From NCBI GenBank assembly GCA_021791655.1, contig JAJYWD010000001.1, positions 1 through 32,654 of the forward strand: a DNA stretch of 32,654 bases, in the 5' to 3' direction. Positions 7,834-15,776 of the stretch are shown one piece after another. Positions within the stretch are counted from its first letter, which is position 1. Every line of letters starts with the position of its first letter. Origin of the DNA: Nanobdellota archaeon (GTDB lineage Archaea > Nanobdellota > Nanobdellia > Parvarchaeales > Parvarchaeaceae). A program made the position numbers and the translations under genes. The notes under the pieces are model-generated. The model saw only the letters and a list, made by a program, of their open reading frames with translations, had not been told where the DNA came from and did no database searches.

Positions 7834-8445
7834 ATGAAGATCTTAGCAGCATCGGACATACACGGGGACCTAAGGACCACAGAAGCGTTGGCCAAGAAAG
7901 CGAAAAAAGAAAAAGTTGACCTGGTGATAATAGCGGGGGATTTGTCAATATTTGGTAGGGGCCTGGAAGGATTACTTAAGCCGTTCGCGGAGTCTAATAC
8001 AAAAGTTGCTGTTATACCGGGGAATCATGAGAATGAGACCGATATATTTGTGCTAAAGAGGCGGTACCCGGACGTAATATATGATCTTCACAATTACGCG
8101 TTTAGGATGGGAGAAGTGGGATTTTTTGGGTGTGGGCTCGCTAATATAGGCCCTAATGAATTATCAGAGGACGAGATACGGAGCAGAATATCAAGATCTT
8201 TCAACTACATAAAAGACGCAAAGAAGAAGATTTTGGTTGTACACACGCCACCTTATAAGACAAAACTTGATGCTATAGGTAAAGGGATAAACGTTGGCAG
8301 TCCTGCAGTAAGGGAGATGATAGAGAAGCTAAAGCCAGACCGGTGTATATGTGGGCACATACACGAAACATTTAATCTGGAGGACCGGGTGGGCGAAACA
8401 ACCGTCATAAACGCGGGCCCGAAGGGCAAGATTATACGCGTCTAA
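7834..8445 (+). CDS. Calcineurin-like metallophosphoesterase
   Basis: The start is set at the ATG at 7834 (MKILAASDIHGDL), not 7768 as in the ORF track, because the earlier start would overlap the helicase and add residues in front of a domain whose first strand begins exactly here. The 203-aa protein has the dinuclear-metal motifs in order: SDIHGD, IAGDLS, GNHE, a late VVHTPP histidine and GHIHE. It would hydrolyse phosphoester bonds; it resembles archaeal YfcE/MJ0936-like phosphodiesterases, but the natural substrate is unknown. It follows the helicase by 25 nt. Confidence 0.88.
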   Translation: MKILAASDIHGDLRTTEALAKKAKKEKVDLVIIAGDLSIFGRGLEGLLKPFAESNTKVAVIPGNHENETDIFVLKRRYPDVIYDLHNYAFRMGEVGFFGCGLANIGPNELSEDEIRSRISRSFNYIKDAKKKILVVHTPPYKTKLDAIGKGINVGSPAVREMIEKLKPDRCICGHIHETFNLEDRVGETTVINAGPKGKIIRV

Positions 8446-8471
8446 CAGACCGACTTGACTTATCTGTTAAG

Positions 8472-8482
8472 TTTAATATTAA
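8472..8482 (+). promoter_or_regulatory. TATA-like box for tRNA-Arg
   Basis: TTTAATATTAA is centred about 26 nt before the first base of the tRNA, the spacing expected for an archaeal TATA box. Confidence 0.5.
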
Positions 8483-8502
8483 CAGCTACAACTAAACTAC
8501 AA

Positions 8503-8593
8503 GGGCCCATAGTCTAGTCCGGATAGGATCGATGGCTTCGAATGCCACAGATGGGGTAACCATCTGACCTGGGTTCAAATCCCAGTGGGCCCT
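8503..8593 (+). tRNA. tRNA-Arg(UCG) with 17-nt intron
   Basis: The acceptor stem GGGCCCA/TGGGCCC, D-arm GTCT/GGAT, anticodon stem GATGG/CCATC and T-arm CTGGG-TTCAAAT-CCCAG fold. The segment between the anticodon-stem strands is 24 nt, so 17 nt are intron. Splicing at 37/38 gives loop CTTCGAA, anticodon TCG (arginine, codon CGA). A relaxed bulge-helix-bulge can be drawn with CTTC paired to GGGG (two G-U pairs), flanked by 3-nt bulges GAA and TAA. The base after the acceptor stem, where the discriminator sits, is T. A or G is more usual for tRNA-Arg, so this is worth noting. CCA is not encoded. Confidence 0.85.
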
Positions 8594-8710
8594 AGTATTT
8601 TATGTGTTTTCCCGTCTTTATGGCAATGGTACTTCTATTTTGCGGTGTTGCGGACGCCCAAAATTTTGTTCCGGCGCATTGTTATAACATAAAAATGCTC
8701 AAAGAAAAGC

Positions 8711-8718
8711 TTATATAA
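8711..8718 (+). promoter_or_regulatory. TATA box of the small winged-helix gene
   Basis: TTATATAA is centred about 26 nt before the ATG at 8741, so the transcript should begin at or next to the start codon (leaderless). Confidence 0.6.
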
Positions 8719-8740
8719 CTCGCACTATGAAACAATAAGT

Positions 8741-9019
8741 ATGGCTGATGTTAAACCAAAAAATCAAGTGATGAAATTATTTTTGCATGATAAACCTTTT
8801 CTTATATTGAGAGCCATATATTACAATGACGGGCATGCTTACTCGGCTTCCATCTCGAAGAAAGTGGATTGCAGCTATGCCTATATAGTAAAACTGATAA
8901 CACTGATGAACAAGCTCGGTCTTACTTCATTTGAAGAGACGAAACACAAGAAGACCATAAGGATAACGATAAAGGGCAAGAAGCTTTTCAAGGCTCTTGC
9001 CGAAGCATCGTCAGTCTGA
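8741..9019 (+). CDS. Small winged-helix DNA-binding protein
   Basis: A 92-aa basic protein that looks like a single MarR/ArsR-type winged helix. A first helix (FLILRAIYYNDG) is followed by a helix-turn-helix (SASISKKVDCSYAYIVKLITLMNKLGL) and a wing ending in a typical C-terminal strand-helix, KTIRITIKGKKLFKAL. There is no ligand domain. It is probably a transcription regulator, possibly acting on its own promoter; no operator repeat is evident. It stands alone between tRNA-Arg and the convergent unknown pair. The start is supported by the TATA spacing. Confidence 0.78.
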   Translation: MADVKPKNQVMKLFLHDKPFLILRAIYYNDGHAYSASISKKVDCSYAYIVKLITLMNKLGLTSFEETKHKKTIRITIKGKKLFKALAEASSV

Positions 9020-9028
9020 TTTGCGATC

Positions 9029-9496
9029 TCATTCTTTGTCTATAGCAACCGCATACTCCTGCAGTCTGTTCAGTATCTTGTCTATAATGTAGGGTTTTAT
9101 GAATGAGGCCAAAATCTCGGATATGCTCATGTTTTCCCTTATCCTATATTTGCCATCGATCTTTTCGACAAGTCCGACGGTTATCAGTTTCCTAAGATCC
9201 CTGAGTATATTCGCATAGACGATTTTCACGCCGGTTTTATACAGTCCTTCGGTTATCGCATAGCTATCCAATCCCGCGGGGGAGGTTTTCCTGGCCTTCA
9301 ATAACAGGTCAACTATGTGTACAATAGCAATCCGGCTTTCACCAGAATTTATCACCCCTATCGCTATGCAAAATCGCCTAAGGTTCGTAAGATAATCCGG
9401 TCCAGGTTTCTCAAACTCGCTCAGCGTCACACTGATTAATGGCTTGTCTCTGTAGAGTTTACTCTTTATCCCCGCGTCTTTACTCTCGTAAACCAT
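9029..9496 (-). CDS. Unknown protein with C-terminal winged-helix-like domain
   Basis: A 155-aa protein of unrecognised family. Its C-terminal half reads as a winged helix: an alpha-helical run with KIVYANILRDLRKLITVGL, then EKIDGKYRIRENM as a possible wing, then a helix ending EYAVAIDKE. The first half is mixed alpha/beta. It begins 6 nt after the stop of the long coiled-coil gene, so the two are almost certainly co-expressed and may act together. A pairing of a coiled-coil protein with a winged-helix partner recalls chromosome-segregation accessory modules, but no SMC, kleisin or ScpB signature is visible, so no function is assigned. Confidence 0.6.
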   Translation of the reverse strand: MVYESKDAGIKSKLYRDKPLISVTLSEFEKPGPDYLTNLRRFCIAIGVINSGESRIAIVHIVDLLLKARKTSPAGLDSYAITEGLYKTGVKIVYANILRDLRKLITVGLVEKIDGKYRIRENMSISEILASFIKPYIIDKILNRLQEYAVAIDKE

Positions 9497-9502
9497 AATG
9501 GT

Positions 9503-10858
9503 TTATGCGTGCATCGGTGGCTGGTTAACTTTGTCGAGTCTATCGCTCAGCTTTAGAATGTCTTCCTTCGTCGCTAGGCTCGCCGCGCCGTTCTTAATCT
9601 TTTCCATGTCGTTGCTTATGTTAACGTACTTGTTCTGCAACTCATTTAGTTTCGTATTCATCTCAGAAAGAGAGTTCATCCTAGTGTTTATCTCATTGAA
9701 AAGGTTCTCGCTCTTTGCACTGTCGATGTGCACGCTCTTTTCGCTTTCCTCCAAGGTTTTGTGCAGGTTTTGGACTTCCTCGTAGAGTTTGGACGCATTC
9801 TTCACTACCGAAAGATCAGAGATTTTCCCGTTTATGTTGGATAGCGTTTTATTTACACTGGAATAATCTTCCATGGCCTTATTTACTTCCTTTTCTAATA
9901 CGTCCATCCTACTTATCGCCTTCTGTATCTCTATTTTCATGGTGTCTGGGTCGTAACTGCTCAAAGTCGCCGTAGCGCTTTTTGCTATATTCAGGAATTC
10001 TAGTATATTGTTTTGTGCATCTGCTATCCCCTTCTGTATGTTCTGGAATTCCTTTCCCAACCCGTCCATTTTCATCTGCATGGCGCTTAACTGCACAGAG
10101 AGGGCATTTATCTCGCCGGATGTGCCGTCCACCCTCGTTTTCATTTCTCCATAGTTGGTTTTTAACTGGTTTATGTCGGCTATACTCTGGTTTATGGCCG
10201 GGAGGTTGGAATAGAAGTATTCCAGCATCTTGTTAGCTTTTTCGGACAATTCGGAGTACTCTGCTTTCAATGCCGTAAGCGAGCCGGATATCCCTTGAGA
10301 CATCGCGGCCATGGCTTCATTTACGTGCGTTATTGCGGAGGTCTCGCCCTTGTTTTGTGCATTTATCGTGTCTATTGACGCGTTAAACCTGTTTATAGCC
10401 GCGTTTACGTTGGCGGTAAGGTCACTTATTTTTCCGTCCATTTTTTCTATTGCACCTGGGTCTACTGCAGCCTGTTTCAACGCGTTTATCTGCTGTTCCA
10501 ATTGTCGTGCTTTATCCTCCACGTCGGTGGTCTTTGAGTAGAGCTCTTCAATGCCTGAGCCGCCGCCCGTTTTATTGATGGCGTCCGTGACCGCGTTCAA
10601 GTTTGCTGCGTAGCTTGATAATTCGGAGTTCATTCTATTAATCTTTAACTCGAACCTTTCTAACTCATCGGTTCTTGCGAATCCGGTCTTTATGTCATTT
10701 ACGGTAGTTGCCAGTCGGTTGAAGCCGTCTGTTAACCTGGCCAGATGATCGTATACCTCGGTCAGAGCGTTATTTAAGGAGTGATTGAACTTTTCTGCGT
10801 TACTTATATACTCCTGAGGATTATCCGAGGGTATCAGTTGCGGAACATTTTGGTCCAT
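9503..10858 (-). CDS. Long coiled-coil protein of unknown function
   Basis: A 451-aa protein that is almost entirely helical with heptad-like spacing. It is rich in Asn, Ser, Glu, Lys and Met and nearly free of Cys, Trp and His. Repeated units resemble one another (for example KISDLTANVNAAINRFNASI and KISDLSVVKNASKLYEEV). A short break, TGGGSGIEEL near residue 95, divides it into an N-terminal and a long rod part. There are no membrane segments, signal peptide or ATPase motifs. It is likely a dimeric cytoplasmic rod; it could be structural, a chemoreceptor-like signalling rod, or a partner of the winged-helix protein encoded 6 nt downstream. A TATA-like TTTAAATA near 10894-10901 precedes it. 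Confidence 0.7.
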   Translation of the reverse strand: MDQNVPQLIPSDNPQEYISNAEKFNHSLNNALTEVYDHLARLTDGFNRLATTVNDIKTGFARTDELERFELKINRMNSELSSYAANLNAVTDAINKTGGGSGIEELYSKTTDVEDKARQLEQQINALKQAAVDPGAIEKMDGKISDLTANVNAAINRFNASIDTINAQNKGETSAITHVNEAMAAMSQGISGSLTALKAEYSELSEKANKMLEYFYSNLPAINQSIADINQLKTNYGEMKTRVDGTSGEINALSVQLSAMQMKMDGLGKEFQNIQKGIADAQNNILEFLNIAKSATATLSSYDPDTMKIEIQKAISRMDVLEKEVNKAMEDYSSVNKTLSNINGKISDLSVVKNASKLYEEVQNLHKTLEESEKSVHIDSAKSENLFNEINTRMNSLSEMNTKLNELQNKYVNISNDMEKIKNGAASLATKEDILKLSDRLDKVNQPPMHA

Positions 10859-10892
10859 AGGGTTCGAGATAACTAATGATTCATTTATTGAT

Positions 10893-10902
10893 ATTTAAAT
10901 CT
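10893..10902 (-). promoter_or_regulatory. TATA-like box of the coiled-coil/winged-helix pair
   Basis: The minus strand reads ATTTAAATAT, about 40 nt upstream of the ATG at 10858. It lies just inside the gap after ttuA, indicating that the coiled-coil gene starts its own transcription unit. Confidence 0.45.
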
Positions 10903-10910
10903 TTGTTAAC

Positions 10911-11816
10911 TTATGCCTTATTTGCGAGCTCTCTTTTCATAGCACAGGCCCCGCAAACAGTGCCAGAGGAGGGTGCGCCGCATATGCTGCAGTGAAGAAA
11001 CTCACTGTTCGCAATCGTGGCGTGTCCTGCCTTTAGCTCTAGCATCCGATTGACTATGTTTCTCTTTGCGCCGGTCGTTGTTGTTTCTAATTCTCTTAAT
11101 CCCTTTGCAATCACGCCACGGAAACCAAAGCCAGAGTATGGGCACGGTGTGTGAAGCGCGTTTATGCCTTTAACAAAAGCGAACATCGCAGTTTCTTTTT
11201 CGTTTATGAAAATGAACGGCTTTATCCTTGAGACGAAACCATCGTCTGTCCTAAGACCGGAAGTCGGTCCGAGTCTTATTAGCTTTTCGAAATCATTTTG
11301 GAAAAGGTTCATTATTACGCTCTCGGCTTCGTCATCCATATTGTGGGCCGTTGCAAGTTTGTCGACGCGGTTCTCTTTGGCTGCCGAGTTTAGAAGCTGT
11401 CTTCTGAATACGCCGCATATGCTGCAGGGGATGCCCTTCCTTACTCTTGTTATTTTGTCCATCGACATGCCGGAATATTCCTTATAAGAGTATATCCTGT
11501 ACTGCACCCCCCATTCAGCGCAGAAGTGTTTCATGGTTTCGATTGTTTTGTTTCTGTATCCCTCGATTCCCTCGTCTATGGTTATAGATACTATCTTGTT
11601 GGTATCTCTGAAGTATTTAGATATTATGTACAAAAGTGATAACGAATCTTTTCCTCCCGAGTTTGCAACGCCTATGGTATCTCCCTTTCTTATCAGCGCG
11701 TACTTTTCTATGGTATAGAGTGTAAGTCTTTCGAAGTTTTTAATGAAGTGCTCTTTACAAAAAGTGCCATTGTTAGTTGAGATTATGGCTGTAGCGTCGC
11801 ACTTCTCGCAATGCAT
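10911..11816 (-). CDS. ttuA: TtuA/Ncs6-type tRNA 2-thiolation enzyme
   Basis: About 301 aa. An N-terminal zinc motif (CEKC ... FCKEH) is followed by the PP-loop SGGKDS near residue 55, the iron-sulfur cysteines CSIC in GIPCSICGVFRR and a third one in HTPCPYSGFGF, the HNMDDEAESV motif, and a C-terminal zinc ribbon (HCSICGAP...CGAC). This set is diagnostic of the TtuA/Ncs6/TtcA group, which adenylates a tRNA uridine and replaces oxygen with sulfur. The ORF track starts at GTG 11825; the ATG at 11816 is preferred because it sits one base after the upstream stop with GGTGGT just before it. The sulfur donor is probably the ubiquitin-like protein encoded immediately upstream. Confidence 0.9.
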   Translation of the reverse strand: MHCEKCDATAIISTNNGTFCKEHFIKNFERLTLYTIEKYALIRKGDTIGVANSGGKDSLSLLYIISKYFRDTNKIVSITIDEGIEGYRNKTIETMKHFCAEWGVQYRIYSYKEYSGMSMDKITRVRKGIPCSICGVFRRQLLNSAAKENRVDKLATAHNMDDEAESVIMNLFQNDFEKLIRLGPTSGLRTDDGFVSRIKPFIFINEKETAMFAFVKGINALHTPCPYSGFGFRGVIAKGLRELETTTTGAKRNIVNRMLELKAGHATIANSEFLHCSICGAPSSGTVCGACAMKRELANKA

Positions 11817-11817
11817 A

Positions 11818-12033
11818 TCAACCACCGGAGAACACTTCTATCACGTTTATGACGGATCCGTCTTCGATTTCCATGTCCTTCGTGTAGATTTTTCCATTCT
11901 CACCGGCCAGTATGACAGATTCATCATTGGTGCTAATTTTATTCAGTAGCTCTCTTACGCTCCTAGTGTCTAGTTCTATCTCCTTTTCTCCGAAGTTTAT
12001 GTTCTTGAGCTTTACCTTTACGTGTCTTTTCAT
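11818..12033 (-). CDS. Ubiquitin-like sulfur carrier (SAMP/TtuB/MoaD type)
   Basis: A 71-aa beta-grasp protein starting MKRHVKVKLKN and ending EVFSGG. The C-terminal Gly-Gly is the site that E1-like enzymes adenylate and convert to a thiocarboxylate; the rest fits the ThiS/MoaD/Urm1 fold (SVRELLNKI helix, VINVIEV final strand). Next to a TtuA-like enzyme it most plausibly delivers sulfur for tRNA 2-thiouridine formation; molybdopterin synthesis or protein conjugation are alternatives. The two glycine codons (GGT GGT) also form the Shine-Dalgarno-like sequence of the next gene. It lies 34 nt after valS in the same direction. Confidence 0.87.
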   Translation of the reverse strand: MKRHVKVKLKNINFGEKEIELDTRSVRELLNKISTNDESVILAGENGKIYTKDMEIEDGSVINVIEVFSGG

Positions 12034-12067
12034 ATCACTCTAATCAGTGCCGCGTGCTTAATATTCC

Positions 12068-14431
12068 TTATGGTGCATTTATATTGTGCATCGCTATTAG
12101 ATCGCTTTTGAATTCCCTCAGTTCTTCTGGTATACTTATTGTTATTTTGTCCCTCAGTGATAGTTTGTTTTTCCGCTTTTCTCTCCACACCATGCTATTA
12201 AATTCAATTAGCCTTTCTGTAGATTCCAGATACTTGCTGTCCGACACCTTTAAGTGCGGAAATTCCCGCGCATGGATTGAATCTTTGGAGTAAAGGCTTA
12301 GCCATATTCTGTCTGAAATGAATGGCGAGATCGGGCTCAGTAGAATCATAAGGTTTCTCAGTGTCTCACTCAGCGTGTATCTGGCGGATTTTACTTCTCT
12401 CTCTTTGTTGTTATTGCCGTACGCCCTGTTTTTAACCATCTCTATGTAGTTAGATGCGAATACGTTCCACGTAAAGTCCCTTATCATGTTAGACGCGGCA
12501 AAGAAATCAAATCTTCTATACGCCTCTTCTACTTTCTCGTTTAATCTGTTTAGTTCGTTCAGGATCCATTTGTCCGTTGGCGTAAGCTCCCCATATGCAA
12601 TTTTGTCTGTGTATCCCACCTCTTTCACAAATTTCGCTATGTTCAATACTTTAGTCAAGAACTTCTCTGCACCGGATATCTTGATTTCCGAGAACAGATA
12701 ATTGCTTCCCATTGAGGATTCGGAGGCCGCCCAGAATCTGAATGCATCCGCTCCGTACTTCTCTATTATCGGTATAGGGTCAACCACATTGCCCTTGCTT
12801 TTGCTCATCTTTTCGCCGTGCTCATCCAATCCATGCCCGTCTATGAATATGTTTTTCCACGGCAGCTGATCCGTAAGGCTCAAGCACCTTATCGCACTGT
12901 AAAAAAGCCACGTTCTTACAATCTCAACTCCTTGGGGTCTTAACATCATTGGATACGTTTTCGCGTACAGGACATCGTCCTCTTTGTACTTGGTAACGAA
13001 AAGTGCGCTTACACTGGAGTCCATCCACGTATCAAATGTTCTTATGTCGCCTATGAAATTTTCCGAATTCCCACACGCTATACACTTCGAACCTGCTGGT
13101 GGGGGATCGCGCCACGGAACATAATACTTTCCGCCTTCTGGTATGATGGGTTCTCCGCATTTGCCGCAGTACCAAACGGGTATTTCCGTGCCGTAAAATC
13201 TTCGTCTCGATATCGGCCAATCGAGTGCAGTTTCCATCCAATCTATAAGGATCTGTTTGTGCTTAGAAGTCAAGAAAGTAAGTTCTCTCAGTTGGTCTGC
13301 CAGCCTGGCTTTCAGGTCTGCCGTCTTAAGATAGTACTCTTCTAACGGGAGCAGTTCTATGGGCGTTTTTGACCGCTCGCAGAGTGGCGTCCTGTGCTTT
13401 ATGTCCTCGATTTTATCCACTACATCCTGCTCCTGAAGCAGTGCAATGACCTTCTTCCTCGCCTCACCAACTGGCAATCCGGTCAGCTCTTCTCCAGTGT
13501 CTTTTGTTAGCCTTCCGTTCTGGTCTATTATTATCCTCTCTTTTAATTTGAGCTCTTTGAACAGCAGAACGTCATTGTAATCCCCGTATGAGCACACCAT
13601 AACCGCCCCGCTTCCAAAATCGGCTCTTGCGGATTCGTGTCCTATGATCGGAACTTCTCTCAAGTATAGTGGGATTACGGCGTTTTTCCCTATGAATGAA
13701 TTCAACCTTTCGTCTTTGGGGTTCACGATTATCGCGCTGCATGCCGATAGTAGTTCCGGTCTTGTGGTTGCGACTATTATGCGGGTATCGGACTCGGATA
13801 ACCTGAATTTCAGATATACTAGCTTAGACGGTAGGTCTTCATACTCTATCTCCGCATCTGCTATTGTTGTGCCGCACGCGTAACAGTAATTGCTCGGTCT
13901 GGTGCCTATGTACACATTGCCTCTTTTCCATTCTTCTATGAATGTGCTCTGTGTCAGGGCACGGTATTTTTCACTGTCGGTACGATAAAGATTTTGGAAG
14001 TCCGCAGATAGTCCGAGGGATTTTAGTATTCCAATCATCTCTGCTTCTAGTTCGTCTAATGCGCCTTTAGCCAGTTCCAGGAATTTACCGCGTTCAGTTC
14101 TCTTCATCGAAATATTGTACTTCTTTTCGGTGTATCTCTCGATCGGTATGCCGTTTCTATCCATGCCAACTGGGAACAGTACATTGTAACCTAGAAGCCT
14201 AGCTATCCTTGCTATCATGTCTATGTGTGAGTAGTGCGCTGCAGCACCAACGTGCCATGGCTTTCCAGAGGTGTACGGCGGTGGCGTGTCTATCGCGAAG
14301 CTGGGCTTGGTAGATGGGCTCTCAAATTTTAACTTTACATTTTCATCCCAAAATTTTTCGATTTCTGATTCTGCCGATCTGTTCCAAGTTTTATCGGATG
14401 GCAGCTGCATTTTAGTCGGGGATGTTTCCAT
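12068..14431 (-). CDS. valS: Valyl-tRNA synthetase
   Basis: About 787 aa, a class I synthetase of the Ile/Leu/Val group. Near the N-terminus the signature region reads TPPPYTSGKPWHVG, where HVGA stands in the HIGH position. The editing domain contains VATTRPELLSACSAI. The catalytic half has DTWMDSS and the KMSKS loop GEKMSKSKGNVVDP, followed by an anticodon-binding helical domain. No C-terminal coiled coil is seen, as is usual for archaeal forms. The ORF track start is TTG; the ATG at 14431 is chosen because GAGAGGAGG lies just upstream. The 5' end is close to the end of the RNase J gene, and the ubiquitin-like gene follows. Ile specificity is less likely given the sequence style, but is not excluded by motif alone. 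Confidence 0.9.
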   Translation of the reverse strand: METSPTKMQLPSDKTWNRSAESEIEKFWDENVKLKFESPSTKPSFAIDTPPPYTSGKPWHVGAAAHYSHIDMIARIARLLGYNVLFPVGMDRNGIPIERYTEKKYNISMKRTERGKFLELAKGALDELEAEMIGILKSLGLSADFQNLYRTDSEKYRALTQSTFIEEWKRGNVYIGTRPSNYCYACGTTIADAEIEYEDLPSKLVYLKFRLSESDTRIIVATTRPELLSACSAIIVNPKDERLNSFIGKNAVIPLYLREVPIIGHESARADFGSGAVMVCSYGDYNDVLLFKELKLKERIIIDQNGRLTKDTGEELTGLPVGEARKKVIALLQEQDVVDKIEDIKHRTPLCERSKTPIELLPLEEYYLKTADLKARLADQLRELTFLTSKHKQILIDWMETALDWPISRRRFYGTEIPVWYCGKCGEPIIPEGGKYYVPWRDPPPAGSKCIACGNSENFIGDIRTFDTWMDSSVSALFVTKYKEDDVLYAKTYPMMLRPQGVEIVRTWLFYSAIRCLSLTDQLPWKNIFIDGHGLDEHGEKMSKSKGNVVDPIPIIEKYGADAFRFWAASESSMGSNYLFSEIKISGAEKFLTKVLNIAKFVKEVGYTDKIAYGELTPTDKWILNELNRLNEKVEEAYRRFDFFAASNMIRDFTWNVFASNYIEMVKNRAYGNNNKEREVKSARYTLSETLRNLMILLSPISPFISDRIWLSLYSKDSIHAREFPHLKVSDSKYLESTERLIEFNSMVWREKRKNKLSLRDKITISIPEELREFKSDLIAMHNINAP

Positions 14432-14435
14432 GGCA

Positions 14436-14444
14436 ACCCTCCTC
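14436..14444 (-). promoter_or_regulatory. Shine-Dalgarno choosing the valS start
   Basis: The minus strand reads GAGAGGAGGG directly before GTTGCCATG. It favours the ATG at 14431 over the TTG at 14452 and lies within the last codons of the RNase J gene. Confidence 0.6.
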
Positions 14445-15776
14445 TCAGTCAAGTACTATTTCCTGTCTGTCCAGCAGTATGTGCGCATTTTTGTTGAGCT
14501 CGTAACCTAGTTCCTTACTCAAGCCTATCGCGGAGGTAAGCTTTTCGAGTCCACCGTGTGACGGGATGTAGTGTTTGGGTTTCAACATCTTTAAAAATTC
14601 CTTTTGTTCGTTTCTGTATGCGTGGCCGGAGGCGTGTATGTTATCCGCTATTGACACGCCGTAGTCCTGTAGCGCCCTCTGTAGCGCGCCTCTATTGGCT
14701 ATGTTCAGCGGAGTAGGTATCGTCCTGGATGAGAATATCACGCCGTCTTCTTGTGATAGTCTATAGTTCAGTCTACCGGTAGCCAATTTGTCCAAAAATG
14801 CGCCAGGTTCTCCTTGGTGTCCCGTGCATATTATTACGTATTTTCCCGGTTTTCCGCTAACCTGTCTCAATAGGTTGTTCATTGTGTTCGCTCGCGTAGT
14901 AGCGGGTGGAACCTCTGATTTTTTAATTATACCGACGTTGATAGCAGAACTTAAGTACATGTCCATGCTTCTCCCGAATACCAGCACTTCTCTCCCGAGT
15001 TTCCTGCTTATCTCCGTTATGTTTTTTATCCTAGCTATATGGGACGAGAAAGTTGTTATGAATATGGTTTTGTTTGATAGACTTTTCCTTATAACGTCCT
15101 CCAACATCATCTTTACAACGCTCTCTGAGAAAGCGAAACCCTCCTCATCGACATTAGTCGAATCTGATATAAGTGCAAATATCCCTTCTCTGCCGAGCGC
15201 TTCAAGCCGTTCGTAATTCGGCTTGTTGCCGAGCGTCGGGAAATTGTCGAATTTCCAGTCGTTTGCGTAGGCTATGGCTCCGTATTTTGTATGTATAACG
15301 GCGACCGTACTGTTGGGTATTGAGTGCGTTATATGGACAAGCTCTATGCTTATGCCGTCAGCCAGTTTATAGTTTGTACCGGTATTTATTTTTAGGATTT
15401 GCAAATCCTTACTCTTCATGTTATAAGCGATATGCGACAAAATTCTTTCGGTGAAAGGCGAGCAGATTACTGGACACTTGTATTTGCCAGCGAGGAACGG
15501 CGCTGCCCATATATGGTCTAAGTGTCCGTGAGTCAAAACTATAGCTATTACTTTACTACCGTCCTTCTCGTACAGTTCCCTGTCATCTGGGATTATGCCG
15601 TTTTCCAGAAGTGGTTCCTTGTTCTTAACCGATATGTTTCGTTCCTCTTCTTCGTAGTTGACTAGTCGTTCTATATCTGCGCCCATATCGGTTATTATTA
15701 TCTTGTCATCTATGCGTATTGCGGTCATACTCTTACCGATTTTGCTGTAACCGCCGAACGCCGTTATCTTTATCAT
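14445..15776 (-). CDS. rnj: Ribonuclease J, beta-CASP family
   Basis: A 443-aa metallo-beta-lactamase/beta-CASP nuclease. It begins MIKITAFGGYSKIGKSMTAI, as RNase J does. The zinc motif HGHLDH is at residues 83-88, with later metal ligands in HSIPNS and YANDWKFDN. The beta-CASP motif region has SDSTNVDEEG, and the C-terminal motifs are CTGHQGEPGA and ASGHAYR...IPSHGG. Archaeal RNase J is a 5'-3' exonuclease that matures and degrades RNA. The length is close to archaeal homologues, which lack the long bacterial C-terminal domain. The stop of the upstream gene overlaps the start by 4 nt (ATGA). Confidence 0.93.
   Translation of the reverse strand: MIKITAFGGYSKIGKSMTAIRIDDKIIITDMGADIERLVNYEEEERNISVKNKEPLLENGIIPDDRELYEKDGSKVIAIVLTHGHLDHIWAAPFLAGKYKCPVICSPFTERILSHIAYNMKSKDLQILKINTGTNYKLADGISIELVHITHSIPNSTVAVIHTKYGAIAYANDWKFDNFPTLGNKPNYERLEALGREGIFALISDSTNVDEEGFAFSESVVKMMLEDVIRKSLSNKTIFITTFSSHIARIKNITEISRKLGREVLVFGRSMDMYLSSAINVGIIKKSEVPPATTRANTMNNLLRQVSGKPGKYVIICTGHQGEPGAFLDKLATGRLNYRLSQEDGVIFSSRTIPTPLNIANRGALQRALQDYGVSIADNIHASGHAYRNEQKEFLKMLKPKHYIPSHGGLEKLTSAIGLSKELGYELNKNAHILLDRQEIVLD

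Noticed and set aside
9498-10541. Plus-strand hydrophobic ORFs opposite the coiled-coil gene
   Set aside because: They are antisense readings of an Asn/Ser/Lys-rich coiled coil, which typically produce hydrophobic shadow frames.
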